Shown piece after piece: positions 37,754-46,461 of a stretch of DNA of 64,000 nt. Position 1 is the first letter of the stretch. Every line of letters starts with the position of its first letter. The DNA lies in assembly GCA_023091735.1 (NCBI GenBank), contig JALKBU010000031.1, positions 1 through 64,000 on the forward strand, read 5' to 3'. This DNA comes from Trichomonas tenax. Lineage: Eukaryota > Parabasalia > Trichomonadida > Trichomonadidae. The position numbers and the translations under genes are program-made. The notes under the pieces are model-generated. The model had not been told where the DNA came from. It worked only from the letters and a program-made list of their open reading frames with translations, and searched no databases.

Positions 37754-38149
37754 ATTTTGTTATATTGTTTTCGATTATATAACTAGTTTTTTAATATGTA
37801 AGTACATCATTAAGAATGAAAATGGAGTTGTCCAAGACGAGGAGACATTTTCAACCTTTGCACCACACAATTTTTCTAAGTTTTTCATTTTTGAGCCAAA
37901 AAAGGAATTTTATGAAAATACAAATAAATATTTTAATAGATACGTTACAGCTCTATATTATTGGCTGATTTAAAATCGAGAATTTCTTATCTAAACCCAA
38001 AAAAATTAACATTTTTTTGTTTTCAGAGTAGGTGCAAAAGTCGAAAATCAAGGGTATATCATTTTAGTGAAAGGTGTTTCAAATATTCTAAATGTTTATT
38101 ACAATACATATACATGAATCAATTTATTCATTCGATAGAAAAAACGCGA
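37754..38149. other. spacer after HECT remnant, no gene seen
   Basis: A 75-codon open stretch at 37746-37973 lacks recognisable domains and overlaps the remnant's stop; it does not restore a HECT catalytic segment. Otherwise AT-rich. Confidence 0.5.
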
Positions 38150-39085
38150 TTACAAAACAATATCATCATTCACTAAATTCTCGTCATCATTTAATATATG
38201 TTCTTGTTCAGCATGCTCAAAACCGCTCTTTTGATCGACATCGTGATAAGGCTGCGAACCATTGCATAAAGGCAAAAACTTTCTCCATAAAAGAACGAAA
38301 CCAATCACAATGAAAACGACTCCAAGCATGAACAGAAGGAAAGAAAGATTAAAAGGACTGAAGAAGCTTTCTGGGCATGTTAAAACAGATGTTTGTGTAC
38401 CAAAGCCCGAATAAATAATCTGTGAATAGTTTATCTTCGATAAATGGTTTCTGGAGCACGTGATATTCTCTCTTCGCTTGTTTAAATTAAATTCAAGCGA
38501 AATTAATGCTTTTTCTGAAATATTGAAAAATTGAATGAAAACAGGCTCATCGAAGCCACCTGAGCAGTACGACTCTTCGCAGCTCTTGTGTGGATTTAAT
38601 TTTTCCGATAAAATTTGGAATTTAGTTTTGTGTAAATTATCATTGGTATTTAACTTAATGTGTAGTTTATCGTTCTTATTCGGGAAGAAAACGCAAAGAT
38701 TATCGAGCTGTTCAGTCAAACTCAATGTATCAAGTAAATTTTGCTTCGTATTGTATGCAATTGACTTTTCGCGACACTGATCTGACGGCAAAATCCAAGT
38801 GTGTATGATTATTGATGATTTGAAAGTTAATTCTGATTTCATTGAATTTAATTGAAGTCCACCATCGCCAATAAATGTATGGTTGAAGCACTCTTGGTCA
38901 CTGTAGCAAGAATTGATTGTTACCGGTATCTCTATATCTTGCTCCCAGTATATATAAGAATTTATCGAATTTTTCTGACTTCTAATCGAAATTACATCTC
39001 CAGGATCAACATAAAAGAATTTGTATCCGATTTCTGTCACTTCATATAGCTTCGATCGACAAAAAATAATGAGAGAAAAAAACAT
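38150..39085 (-). CDS. single-pass membrane glycoprotein
   Basis: 311 residues. A short hydrophobic N-terminus (MFFSLIIFCRS) may be a signal peptide. The ectodomain of about 235 residues has several Cys pairs (SCYSDQEC, CEESYC, TCSRNH) and N-glycosylation sequons (NHT, NIS, NIT, NYS). One membrane span lies near 246-268 (LSFLLFMLGVVFIVIGFVLL), followed by a tail of about 43 residues with an acidic, His-containing end. Type I topology is inferred. It resembles many lineage-specific trichomonad surface or endosomal proteins; no domain family is recognised. Confidence 0.75.
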   Translation of the reverse strand: MFFSLIIFCRSKLYEVTEIGYKFFYVDPGDVISIRSQKNSINSYIYWEQDIEIPVTINSCYSDQECFNHTFIGDGGLQLNSMKSELTFKSSIIIHTWILPSDQCREKSIAYNTKQNLLDTLSLTEQLDNLCVFFPNKNDKLHIKLNTNDNLHKTKFQILSEKLNPHKSCEESYCSGGFDEPVFIQFFNISEKALISLEFNLNKRRENITCSRNHLSKINYSQIIYSGFGTQTSVLTCPESFFSPFNLSFLLFMLGVVFIVIGFVLLWRKFLPLCNGSQPYHDVDQKSGFEHAEQEHILNDDENLVNDDIVL

Positions 39086-39431
39086 TATTTTACGAAAAAT
39101 AAAATGAAAAAATGTGTAAAACGATATCGTCTTTATAAGATGTACACCTGATATCTATATCATTTATTCCGAGTTTTGCAGAATAATATTTTCTTCCAAA
39201 ATAATTTTTACTGTTGCGTGTTTTAACATAATTGCTATTCAGTTCTTGATTATGACTAAAAGGGATTTTCGCATAAAGGATGTATGAACTAATAGATTTC
39301 AAAAATATATAGTCGAATCAGCACTAACCAACATACCGCATCGGCAATTGAACTATCTTGTGTCTAGATTTTAGGATTCTAGTCAGCAAATACACTATAA
39401 AAGCTATCATAACTTTGATATCTAGAAATGA
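39086..39431. other. AT-rich spacer, no gene seen
   Basis: Lies between two minus-strand genes. No coding signal. Confidence 0.6.
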
Positions 39432-40754
39432 CTAATTGGGTAGTTCAGGAACTGATGGTAGAGTCTCTAATGATAGAAACATTAGCTGGTCAATGTCAAC
39501 ACCTTTGATGCTTCCAAATATTTCAAAGCCGCTCAGGTGAATGATTGGAATTTGCTTCGATGTGTGATTCTCGAGTTGCACATATTTGTAATACTTGGAG
39601 TATTGTGGAGACTGGATTTTGAATGTGTTTGCTGTGTATTTGCCTATCAATGAGTCATTATTCTCTACCTTCTGAAGTAGATTCCATGTATTTCCATCAT
39701 TAGACGAATAAATTTCCCAATCACGTGGTTCGCAACCAAATTCAGTGCAATAGCAACTGACAATAGTATAGTGAGTCATTTTCACTCTCATGTTCCTAAA
39801 ATTGAAGATGATATAATTTGATTGCTTTGTATTATTATTCTTATAGTGCTTTTTTAAGCCATCTTTGAAATTAATCAAATCATGAACTAATTCATGACCA
39901 GATTCAACAAATATTGAAATGGTTCCATTATCAACTATATTTCCGCATGTCAGCTCTGTTAAATAAGTAAAGATTCCATTTGTAGACCCAATAGTATCTG
40001 GTTCAATTGTCTTAACTTTTTCGAACTTCGTGAATGAATTTAACAGCCTGGATATTAATGATGAGCACTTAAATATTATCTTTGTCTTAGCTGCTGTTGT
40101 TTCACAATAATCAATTGCCTTTGCGATATTAACATCATCGAAAGGCAATTCATCTAGAATGTTTTCGTACTCTTGTGGGAACTCTTCGAAGCAAAAATCT
40201 GCGAATCTAGCAAAAGAGGAAGGATCATACACGAAATCTGGAGAGTTGAAGATCTCTACATAAATCATTTTGTTTAATTTGATGAATCCATATGCGGCAA
40301 TTTTAGAGAAGTTTTTAGCAACGTATGGTAATATATTTTTATAATTGATATCATTTTCTACACAGAAAGCAAGGACTTTAAAAGTTGTTTGAGGTGTTAA
40401 TTGAGATGTAATTTCTTTTGTTGCATAATCCATAATTTTAGGTGAACCGAGTTGCGCTGATAGTTTGCATAAGTCCAATATTTCGTTTTCTTCGAAATTA
40501 ACTGTTTGACCTTTAATTGCATTTAAAATTTTCTTGAAAATCTTAGTATCTATGCCATTATTGAGTTCGTAGCTGCTAAGTAAAGGATCTGATTGTAACG
40601 CGACATATACTGTATGAAAGAAAGCGCTTGCTAGAAATTTGTTACATTTCACTGTTTCATTGTTAACAACAAAGGCAAAATCATCGCCATAAAGTGAATT
40701 CATAAGCCCAAGATCATTTCCACTTAATGAAAGCTTCAAATCCTGGAAACTCAT
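39432..40754 (-). CDS. BTB-like protein with C-terminal discoidin (F5/8 C)-like domain
   Basis: 440 residues from the ATG at 40754 (the in-frame TTG two codons earlier is not a likely start). The N-terminal 100 residues look like a divergent BTB/POZ fold (DFAFVVNNETVKCNKFLASA), followed by a BACK-like helical part. The C-terminal 160 residues resemble a discoidin-type beta sandwich: YIIFNFRNMRVKMTHYTIVS, REWEIYSSNDGNTW-like PRDWEIYSSNDGNTW, then IIHLSGFEIFG. This BTB-plus-discoidin layout is frequent in trichomonads. It is probably a cytosolic adaptor. The gene is divergent from the next gene. Confidence 0.75.
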   Translation of the reverse strand: MSFQDLKLSLSGNDLGLMNSLYGDDFAFVVNNETVKCNKFLASAFFHTVYVALQSDPLLSSYELNNGIDTKIFKKILNAIKGQTVNFEENEILDLCKLSAQLGSPKIMDYATKEITSQLTPQTTFKVLAFCVENDINYKNILPYVAKNFSKIAAYGFIKLNKMIYVEIFNSPDFVYDPSSFARFADFCFEEFPQEYENILDELPFDDVNIAKAIDYCETTAAKTKIIFKCSSLISRLLNSFTKFEKVKTIEPDTIGSTNGIFTYLTELTCGNIVDNGTISIFVESGHELVHDLINFKDGLKKHYKNNNTKQSNYIIFNFRNMRVKMTHYTIVSCYCTEFGCEPRDWEIYSSNDGNTWNLLQKVENNDSLIGKYTANTFKIQSPQYSKYYKYVQLENHTSKQIPIIHLSGFEIFGSIKGVDIDQLMFLSLETLPSVPELPN

Positions 40755-40900
40755 TATCAAAATCTCAGTTTTATAATTCCTAATTTATAATTTACATGAC
40801 AAATGTGTTATTTACTTGTCAAATTGTTCTTTTTACATTGGGTTCAAATAAATATATATCGAATAGCTATAAGTGTTTTCAAGAAGGTGTATTATTCAAA

Positions 40901-43159
40901 ATGACTTCATTATCTTGGATTAATGTATCCTCCATTTCTGTATCTACGAAAAGGAGTTTCAAAAGGACACTTCCATTCGTTGAATCCAAAGATACATCCG
41001 ATAGCGAAGAATATGATGATGGATACCAAAAATATCAGAACTCTGATTCAAATGATGACCTTCCATTGGAAGATTCAGAACTCTACGGTGGGAAATACGA
41101 AGAAGTCTCTGAAGAACATCTTCCTTATGGCTTATTCATTAATGAAGAAACAAATATTAATCAAAGTCGTAGACGAAACAGCGTTTTAGATGGAAAAGCA
41201 CCGAGATCATCTGATTCTTCAAATGTTTCTGAAGTTAATGAGCTTTTGACTATTCCTCCTCCCTCAAAATTGTCTTATACACGTGAATTCGAAGATAACA
41301 ACAAAACAGAACTGACATTCAACGATATTATAGCAATGACAGAACCTAATGAGCCAAAAAAAGCTGCCAGACTCTCAGATGTCGAATTATCAAATCACCC
41401 TTCGAAACAAACAGTAAAACAGCCGAGGCTGTCTACCGGAGGGATAAAAGAAGAAAGTATTCATGAAATTTCGTCGATTTTACCATTAATTTCAAAAGAT
41501 TTAAATTTGGAATCATTGATGAATGAAACACAAGAAAACAAATCAGAAAACAAAGAAAAAGGGTCATCTACTGAGATGACAAATGTTTCTATTGAAAAAC
41601 TCATAGAAAATGCACAAAACACAGCTGTTGATCCTTTCAGCCAAGACTTCAACGACAAACTTGCAAAATCACTGCAAAATTTAGACTTCACTTCTCACAT
41701 CAACCAACAGAATATACCAAAGAGAGTGACACCGCAATTGGCTGTCGGCAGTTCAAGTGACTCGAACTTAATTATGAATATATCAAAAGATCAAGTTGAG
41801 TTACAAGACGAAACACAGAACCTCGATAGAACTGAAATAAGCATATCAGATCTCTCACCTATCAAAACAAGAGAGTTGCACATGCCTTTAGGTGACCAAA
41901 TCGATGATGAAATAGAAAATATTAAACCACATCAAAAAGCAGTTCCAGTTCAAAAAGAAATTAACGATTCGCCACTTAAATTAGATGAGAACATTATAGA
42001 ATATGAAGCAAAAATTCCAAAGATGGATATTCATCAAAATACTTCGAATTTTAATGAAGATAATGATTCCTTTAATCGATATATTCTTAACACAGAGCCG
42101 CAAATTATTCAGAATGCTAATGACGACTTAGACATCAACCCACAATATATGATTAAAAATTCTAAATCGAATCCAGAAAGCATTCAATTAAGCGAGCATC
42201 ATAATAATGAATCAAGAGAGATTTCTCCAATTATAAACGAACAAAAGCAAGACCTGAAGAACTTTGATCCATTTAACAAATCATCAAATGATAATTTAAG
42301 GAGCCTAATATACGCATCAAATCCTTTCTTAGATTTTGAAAAACCTCAGCAACCAAGGCAATCACTTATAGATAATAGGGCAGATGATGTGATTGCATAT
42401 AAGCCGGTACAAATTCTAACACATGAAGATATTGAAAAGCAGCAAAAGCAAGAAACTCTAAAAATGAAGAAAGTTTTGAAAAACTTTGATTCAGAAGATG
42501 ATTCCGATAAAATCAATGATAACATTCATGAAACAGATAATAAAAAGGAAGTAAATAACTTGAAACATCTTAAAGAGAGACTCAGAAAGATCAGAGAGCA
42601 ACAGCAGTCTCAAGAAGAAGAGGAAATCAAAGAGAAAAAGAAAGAAAAACATAAAAAGGAGAAGAAGGAAAAGAAGCCTTTAACGCCAGAAGAGAAAGAA
42701 GAACTTAGAAAAGAAAGGCAAGAAAAAGAAAGGAAGCATCAAGAGTTTTTGAGAAAGCTTGAAGAGGAAAGAATTAACAAAAAACTCAATCGAAAGAACA
42801 AAATAAAACCCTTAGAAAAGAAAGAAATTAAAGCCGATGAAGAAGAACAAAAAACAAACTTCCCCTGGCATGGAAGTAAATATTTAGAGGATGACGAAGG
42901 AGAAAACAAAAGAAAGTTTAGAACTAACATGGAAAGTCAGCCACAGCAATTTGTTTCATCAAAATACTTGGACAACAATCCCGATATTGAAGAAATCAGT
43001 GTTCAAGATAAGCCCAAAACTAAAAAAGTTATATTAATCAAAGTGGAGCCGGAGAAAACGCATAAGTTCCTCTCCAATTTCAGCGATGACGATGAAGACT
43101 TTGATCTTCCCAAAGCTCCGAAGAAACTCCCTCCAAGAAGGAAAATACCCAAGAAATAA
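40901..43159 (+). CDS. large acidic/charged low-complexity protein
   Basis: 752 residues from the ATG at 40901. An in-frame ATG at 40796 would add 35 residues, but that stretch lies in the shared promoter and reads like untranslated DNA. The protein is rich in Asn, Ser, Glu, Asp and Lys. Residues about 575-680 form a strongly charged Glu/Lys helix (KEKHKKEKKEKKPLTPEEKE), and the C-terminus has an acidic SDDDEDFDLP patch followed by KKLPPRRKIPKK. No domain is recognised. Charged helix plus basic end suggest a nuclear or chromosome-associated protein. Confidence 0.7.
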   Translation: MTSLSWINVSSISVSTKRSFKRTLPFVESKDTSDSEEYDDGYQKYQNSDSNDDLPLEDSELYGGKYEEVSEEHLPYGLFINEETNINQSRRRNSVLDGKAPRSSDSSNVSEVNELLTIPPPSKLSYTREFEDNNKTELTFNDIIAMTEPNEPKKAARLSDVELSNHPSKQTVKQPRLSTGGIKEESIHEISSILPLISKDLNLESLMNETQENKSENKEKGSSTEMTNVSIEKLIENAQNTAVDPFSQDFNDKLAKSLQNLDFTSHINQQNIPKRVTPQLAVGSSSDSNLIMNISKDQVELQDETQNLDRTEISISDLSPIKTRELHMPLGDQIDDEIENIKPHQKAVPVQKEINDSPLKLDENIIEYEAKIPKMDIHQNTSNFNEDNDSFNRYILNTEPQIIQNANDDLDINPQYMIKNSKSNPESIQLSEHHNNESREISPIINEQKQDLKNFDPFNKSSNDNLRSLIYASNPFLDFEKPQQPRQSLIDNRADDVIAYKPVQILTHEDIEKQQKQETLKMKKVLKNFDSEDDSDKINDNIHETDNKKEVNNLKHLKERLRKIREQQQSQEEEEIKEKKKEKHKKEKKEKKPLTPEEKEELRKERQEKERKHQEFLRKLEEERINKKLNRKNKIKPLEKKEIKADEEEQKTNFPWHGSKYLEDDEGENKRKFRTNMESQPQQFVSSKYLDNNPDIEEISVQDKPKTKKVILIKVEPEKTHKFLSNFSDDDEDFDLPKAPKKLPPRRKIPKK

Positions 43160-43879
43160 TTATATTAATGTTTGTTAATAAAATATATATACAGATCGAA
43201 ATCTTCGCGAAGCTTTTTCACCTGACTATCTGGTAGGACCTATACAATACGAGGCATCACATTTAAGCCATAATGTAATCTTATTATTTTCAAATTAAAA
43301 AATAAATGCATATTTGATCTCATTTGTTGGTTGCGGATAAGATTCCTATAGAGATGTTTTCTCATTTTTAACTTATAAATCCATAGTGTCAATAATCCAG
43401 AAATAATAGAAATTAATTGTTATGCTTAAGCATAAAATTTTAAGCAACTTTAAAGTGTATATGATATTTCAGAAGCTCTATAATGTTGTGATAACGTGCA
43501 TTTTGTAATATAGCCTACATAAATAGCATTGCAAGCAAATCTTTTGCTTCGATCAGGAAATTTTATTTCGGCATAAATTTTTTGGCCCAAGACTAAAAAT
43601 ATAGTATGAACTTGTGTTTGAAGACCCAAAAATCGACAAAACATAGATTTTCATATCCGTACTTTTGAATGATGTAAAATAAAATTGAAAAGCTTTGTTC
43701 GGATATTTTTTCTTTGATTTCGGATTATTATTCCAATTGTTTACATCGATTAAATCGAGAGAAAACTGTGTTTCTACAACCTCTGGATGTATTGGTCGAT
43801 GAAGCTGCTGCTTGAGAAATAAAAAAATAAAAATGCTCGATTGTCACCTTTCCCGTTTTTTCCAAATTTTAAAATTAAA
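43160..43879. other. AT-rich spacer, no gene seen
   Basis: The 5' flank of the LRR gene contains TTGTCACCTTTCC (43841-43853), a distant variant of the upstream motif. No coding frame of note. Confidence 0.5.
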
Positions 43880-45127
43880 ATGAGTACTCTCAGTCCTCAG
43901 AAGGTGGATCCTTATGGTTATGACTTTGCGCCAATAGAGCCGGAGATTGACGAGGACTCTATGGACAACTGGAGTTATTACCAGAAGCTCTGCTACTCGC
44001 AAAATCCGCCGGTTCCGGTTTTGTCTGCAATGAAACCTCTATGTGATGGTTCAGAATACTCTGCCAAGTTCCGCCATTACAAGATCGGCAGGCATATCGA
44101 TATCATTCTTCAAGTTCTTCTTCGCCTCAAAACAATAAGTGAACTCGACCTCTGCGACAACGGACTTGACGATACATGCATCGATTCCCTGATAGAACTA
44201 ATCAAGAATTCCGATAACCTTTCTTCACTAGACCTTTCCAACAACACTCATATTCGTTCAAAAGCAATGATTAAGATCCTTGAAGGTTTGTCTGAGAGCA
44301 AAGCTTTAGAATCATTGAACATATCGAACACAGGCTGCATGTTGCTTGGAAAAGTCCTCGCTGGAATGGTTCAAAATTGTTATACTCTCCAGAATTTGAA
44401 TTTGTCAAACTGTGGTCTCGGAAACTCAGTAATTGACTTTGCAAAGGCGCTTCCAATGGGACAGAAGTTACGAATGCTTGACCTTTCAGCGAATAAATTA
44501 CATGCTGGTGGAAAAAAGCTCGCATTAACTCTTGGACAGAACATAGCTAAGAGTTCAACAATTGCAATTCTCAATTTATCTAAAAACGCGATTTCTTCAG
44601 AACAAGCGATCTCGTTATTAAGACCGTTAGCTGACTGTCCACACCTAAAGACATTAGACTTGTCAGGAAACTCTATAGGCGATGAAGCTGGCCGTGCTAT
44701 TGCCAATTTCATCACGAAAGCTGGACATCTCAAACATCTTGATATCAGTGGAAATCCAATTCTCAACGTTACTATTAACTACTCTAAGCTAAAGTCTGCA
44801 CAGAATGATGACAAAGATAAGAACCAACAAAACAAGAAAGACAAAAAGCCAAAAGACCCAGTTCCGGGTCTTTTCGTTGTTTTGCAAGCGTGCGCTAAGA
44901 GTGGAAGCCTCAAGGATATCAAGATGATCGGCCTTGTCACAAGAATGAATGATTGGAAGACTAGAGTTGAGCAAGCACAAGAACAGAACCAGAAATTAAA
45001 GGTTTTGTACACATCTGAGATGTCTGCTGAATATGACTTCAGACATGGTGTCGAAGACCCACTGCCAGAGGATCTTCCAGTTCATACCAGGCCACAAACT
45101 GCTCAGCCAGCCAAGCCTACAAGATAG
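43880..45127 (+). CDS. leucine-rich repeat protein (RI-like)
   Basis: 415 residues from the ATG at 43880 (an in-frame TTG at 43841 is not used). From about residue 80 to 285 runs a series of about seven LRRs of the ribonuclease-inhibitor type, each with LxxLDLSxN (for example ISELDLCDNGLDD, LSSLDLSNN, LRMLDLSANKLH, IAILNLSKNAIS, LKTLDLSGNSIGD, LKHLDISGNPIL). A short Lys/Gln-rich linker and a helical C-terminus follow. LRR proteins of this shape in flagellates often belong to axonemes or actin regulators (tropomodulin/LRRC74-like), but no partner is indicated. Confidence 0.88.
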   Translation: MSTLSPQKVDPYGYDFAPIEPEIDEDSMDNWSYYQKLCYSQNPPVPVLSAMKPLCDGSEYSAKFRHYKIGRHIDIILQVLLRLKTISELDLCDNGLDDTCIDSLIELIKNSDNLSSLDLSNNTHIRSKAMIKILEGLSESKALESLNISNTGCMLLGKVLAGMVQNCYTLQNLNLSNCGLGNSVIDFAKALPMGQKLRMLDLSANKLHAGGKKLALTLGQNIAKSSTIAILNLSKNAISSEQAISLLRPLADCPHLKTLDLSGNSIGDEAGRAIANFITKAGHLKHLDISGNPILNVTINYSKLKSAQNDDKDKNQQNKKDKKPKDPVPGLFVVLQACAKSGSLKDIKMIGLVTRMNDWKTRVEQAQEQNQKLKVLYTSEMSAEYDFRHGVEDPLPEDLPVHTRPQTAQPAKPTR

Positions 45128-45157
45128 CTATGTTTATTTTAAAATTCTAAATTGTTT

Positions 45158-46336
45158 TCATTCCTCTTTATTAAAATAAGCGAGTATTAAGTTTTTGAGT
45201 GTCTCAGAGTTGTGTGCTATTAAAGAATTTTTATGATCACTCAATTGTTCCAGTGAATCAATCAAATCGTCATTTAGCAGTGCAGATATGGTCTGCATGT
45301 ATTCTGCATTCCCAGAACATTGTATTTTTGATATTAAAACTTGAAAAGCTATTAAAACATTCATAATTAAGCTCTGATCAATATCACTTAATAGTGTTTC
45401 GCCAATAAAGTCTATTAAATCTTCATTGAATATTTGCATAACAGTTGATAGGTAACAGTTTTCCATTATTAATAGAAGCAAATTAATTGCTTCATTCCTA
45501 CTATGGTATTGACCTATATTTGCAATCATAATGCATATATTTGATACATTAATTATCAAATCTAGCCCGGTTTTATTAAATCCAACATCTTTCATTATAT
45601 TTCCAATTGATAATAATAATGATTCCATGGATTCCAATGAGGCTATTTCTTCGGTTATATTAGCAATGAAATTTTCAATCGTTGGTAAAATAAAAGTACA
45701 AAAATTCGATGAAACCTTGGTTAATTTGGATATTATATCAAATGATATTTTGTTTGGAATTTCTGATACAATATCATTAACATCTATCATATTTAAAACC
45801 GTATCAGATGTGTTTAACTCTAAAAGCAGCTCCATTATCTGAAGATCTTTGATATATTTGAAACAGATATTCATATAATCAAATTTTTCAAGTTCATTCT
45901 TGATATCGTCTGAAAAGATAGCACAAAGTAATGCAAATTTAATAGAATAACTATCTGGAGAATTTTGAAGTGAATATTCAGCTATATGAGACATAAACAA
46001 TGCATGAGAACACCAGCCACAATGTGTTGGAAACTCACACAAAATATCAAAAACCAAACATCTAAATTCTGGAATAATTGAAAATTCAAAAAACTTTCTA
46101 AACACAGAAGGATAGTTAAATGTATTCTTCATATACTGTACCATGGACAAGTTATCTAGAATCACTTGAAAGCAAGGAGTTTTGTCGCTTTGTTGATCAT
46201 TCATAATTTCACTTACAGCTCTCTCTATGATGTTTTCGATGGGCTCATGTCCATCATCCTCTGGAGCACGGGGTTGCATTAACATTTTTGAAAGTTGCTG
46301 ATTTTTAGCATTTGGTTGACTCAGAAATGAATTCAT
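45158..46336 (-). CDS. ARM/HEAT-like alpha-helical protein, trichomonad family
   Basis: 392 residues from the ATG at 46336 (TTG seven codons earlier ignored). A Gln/Asn-rich N-terminus with RAPEDDGHEPIENIIERAVS is followed by helical, Ile/Asn-rich sequence to the end. Third member of the family seen at 2582, 26314 and 60436. No catalytic motif, signal or membrane span. It converges on the LRR gene with 30 bp between stops and is divergent from the PAS-like receptor gene. Confidence 0.75.
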   Translation of the reverse strand: MNSFLSQPNAKNQQLSKMLMQPRAPEDDGHEPIENIIERAVSEIMNDQQSDKTPCFQVILDNLSMVQYMKNTFNYPSVFRKFFEFSIIPEFRCLVFDILCEFPTHCGWCSHALFMSHIAEYSLQNSPDSYSIKFALLCAIFSDDIKNELEKFDYMNICFKYIKDLQIMELLLELNTSDTVLNMIDVNDIVSEIPNKISFDIISKLTKVSSNFCTFILPTIENFIANITEEIASLESMESLLLSIGNIMKDVGFNKTGLDLIINVSNICIMIANIGQYHSRNEAINLLLLIMENCYLSTVMQIFNEDLIDFIGETLLSDIDQSLIMNVLIAFQVLISKIQCSGNAEYMQTISALLNDDLIDSLEQLSDHKNSLIAHNSETLKNLILAYFNKEE

Positions 46337-46461
46337 TTGAAAATTTGTAAGGCACAATTTTGAAAATAAGTTGATTTTTATCTGTTATTCTATATGCTGA
46401 AGCGAAATTTCATAATATCGGAGATAAATTCTTGATTCAAAAGTTACAAAAACCGCTAAAA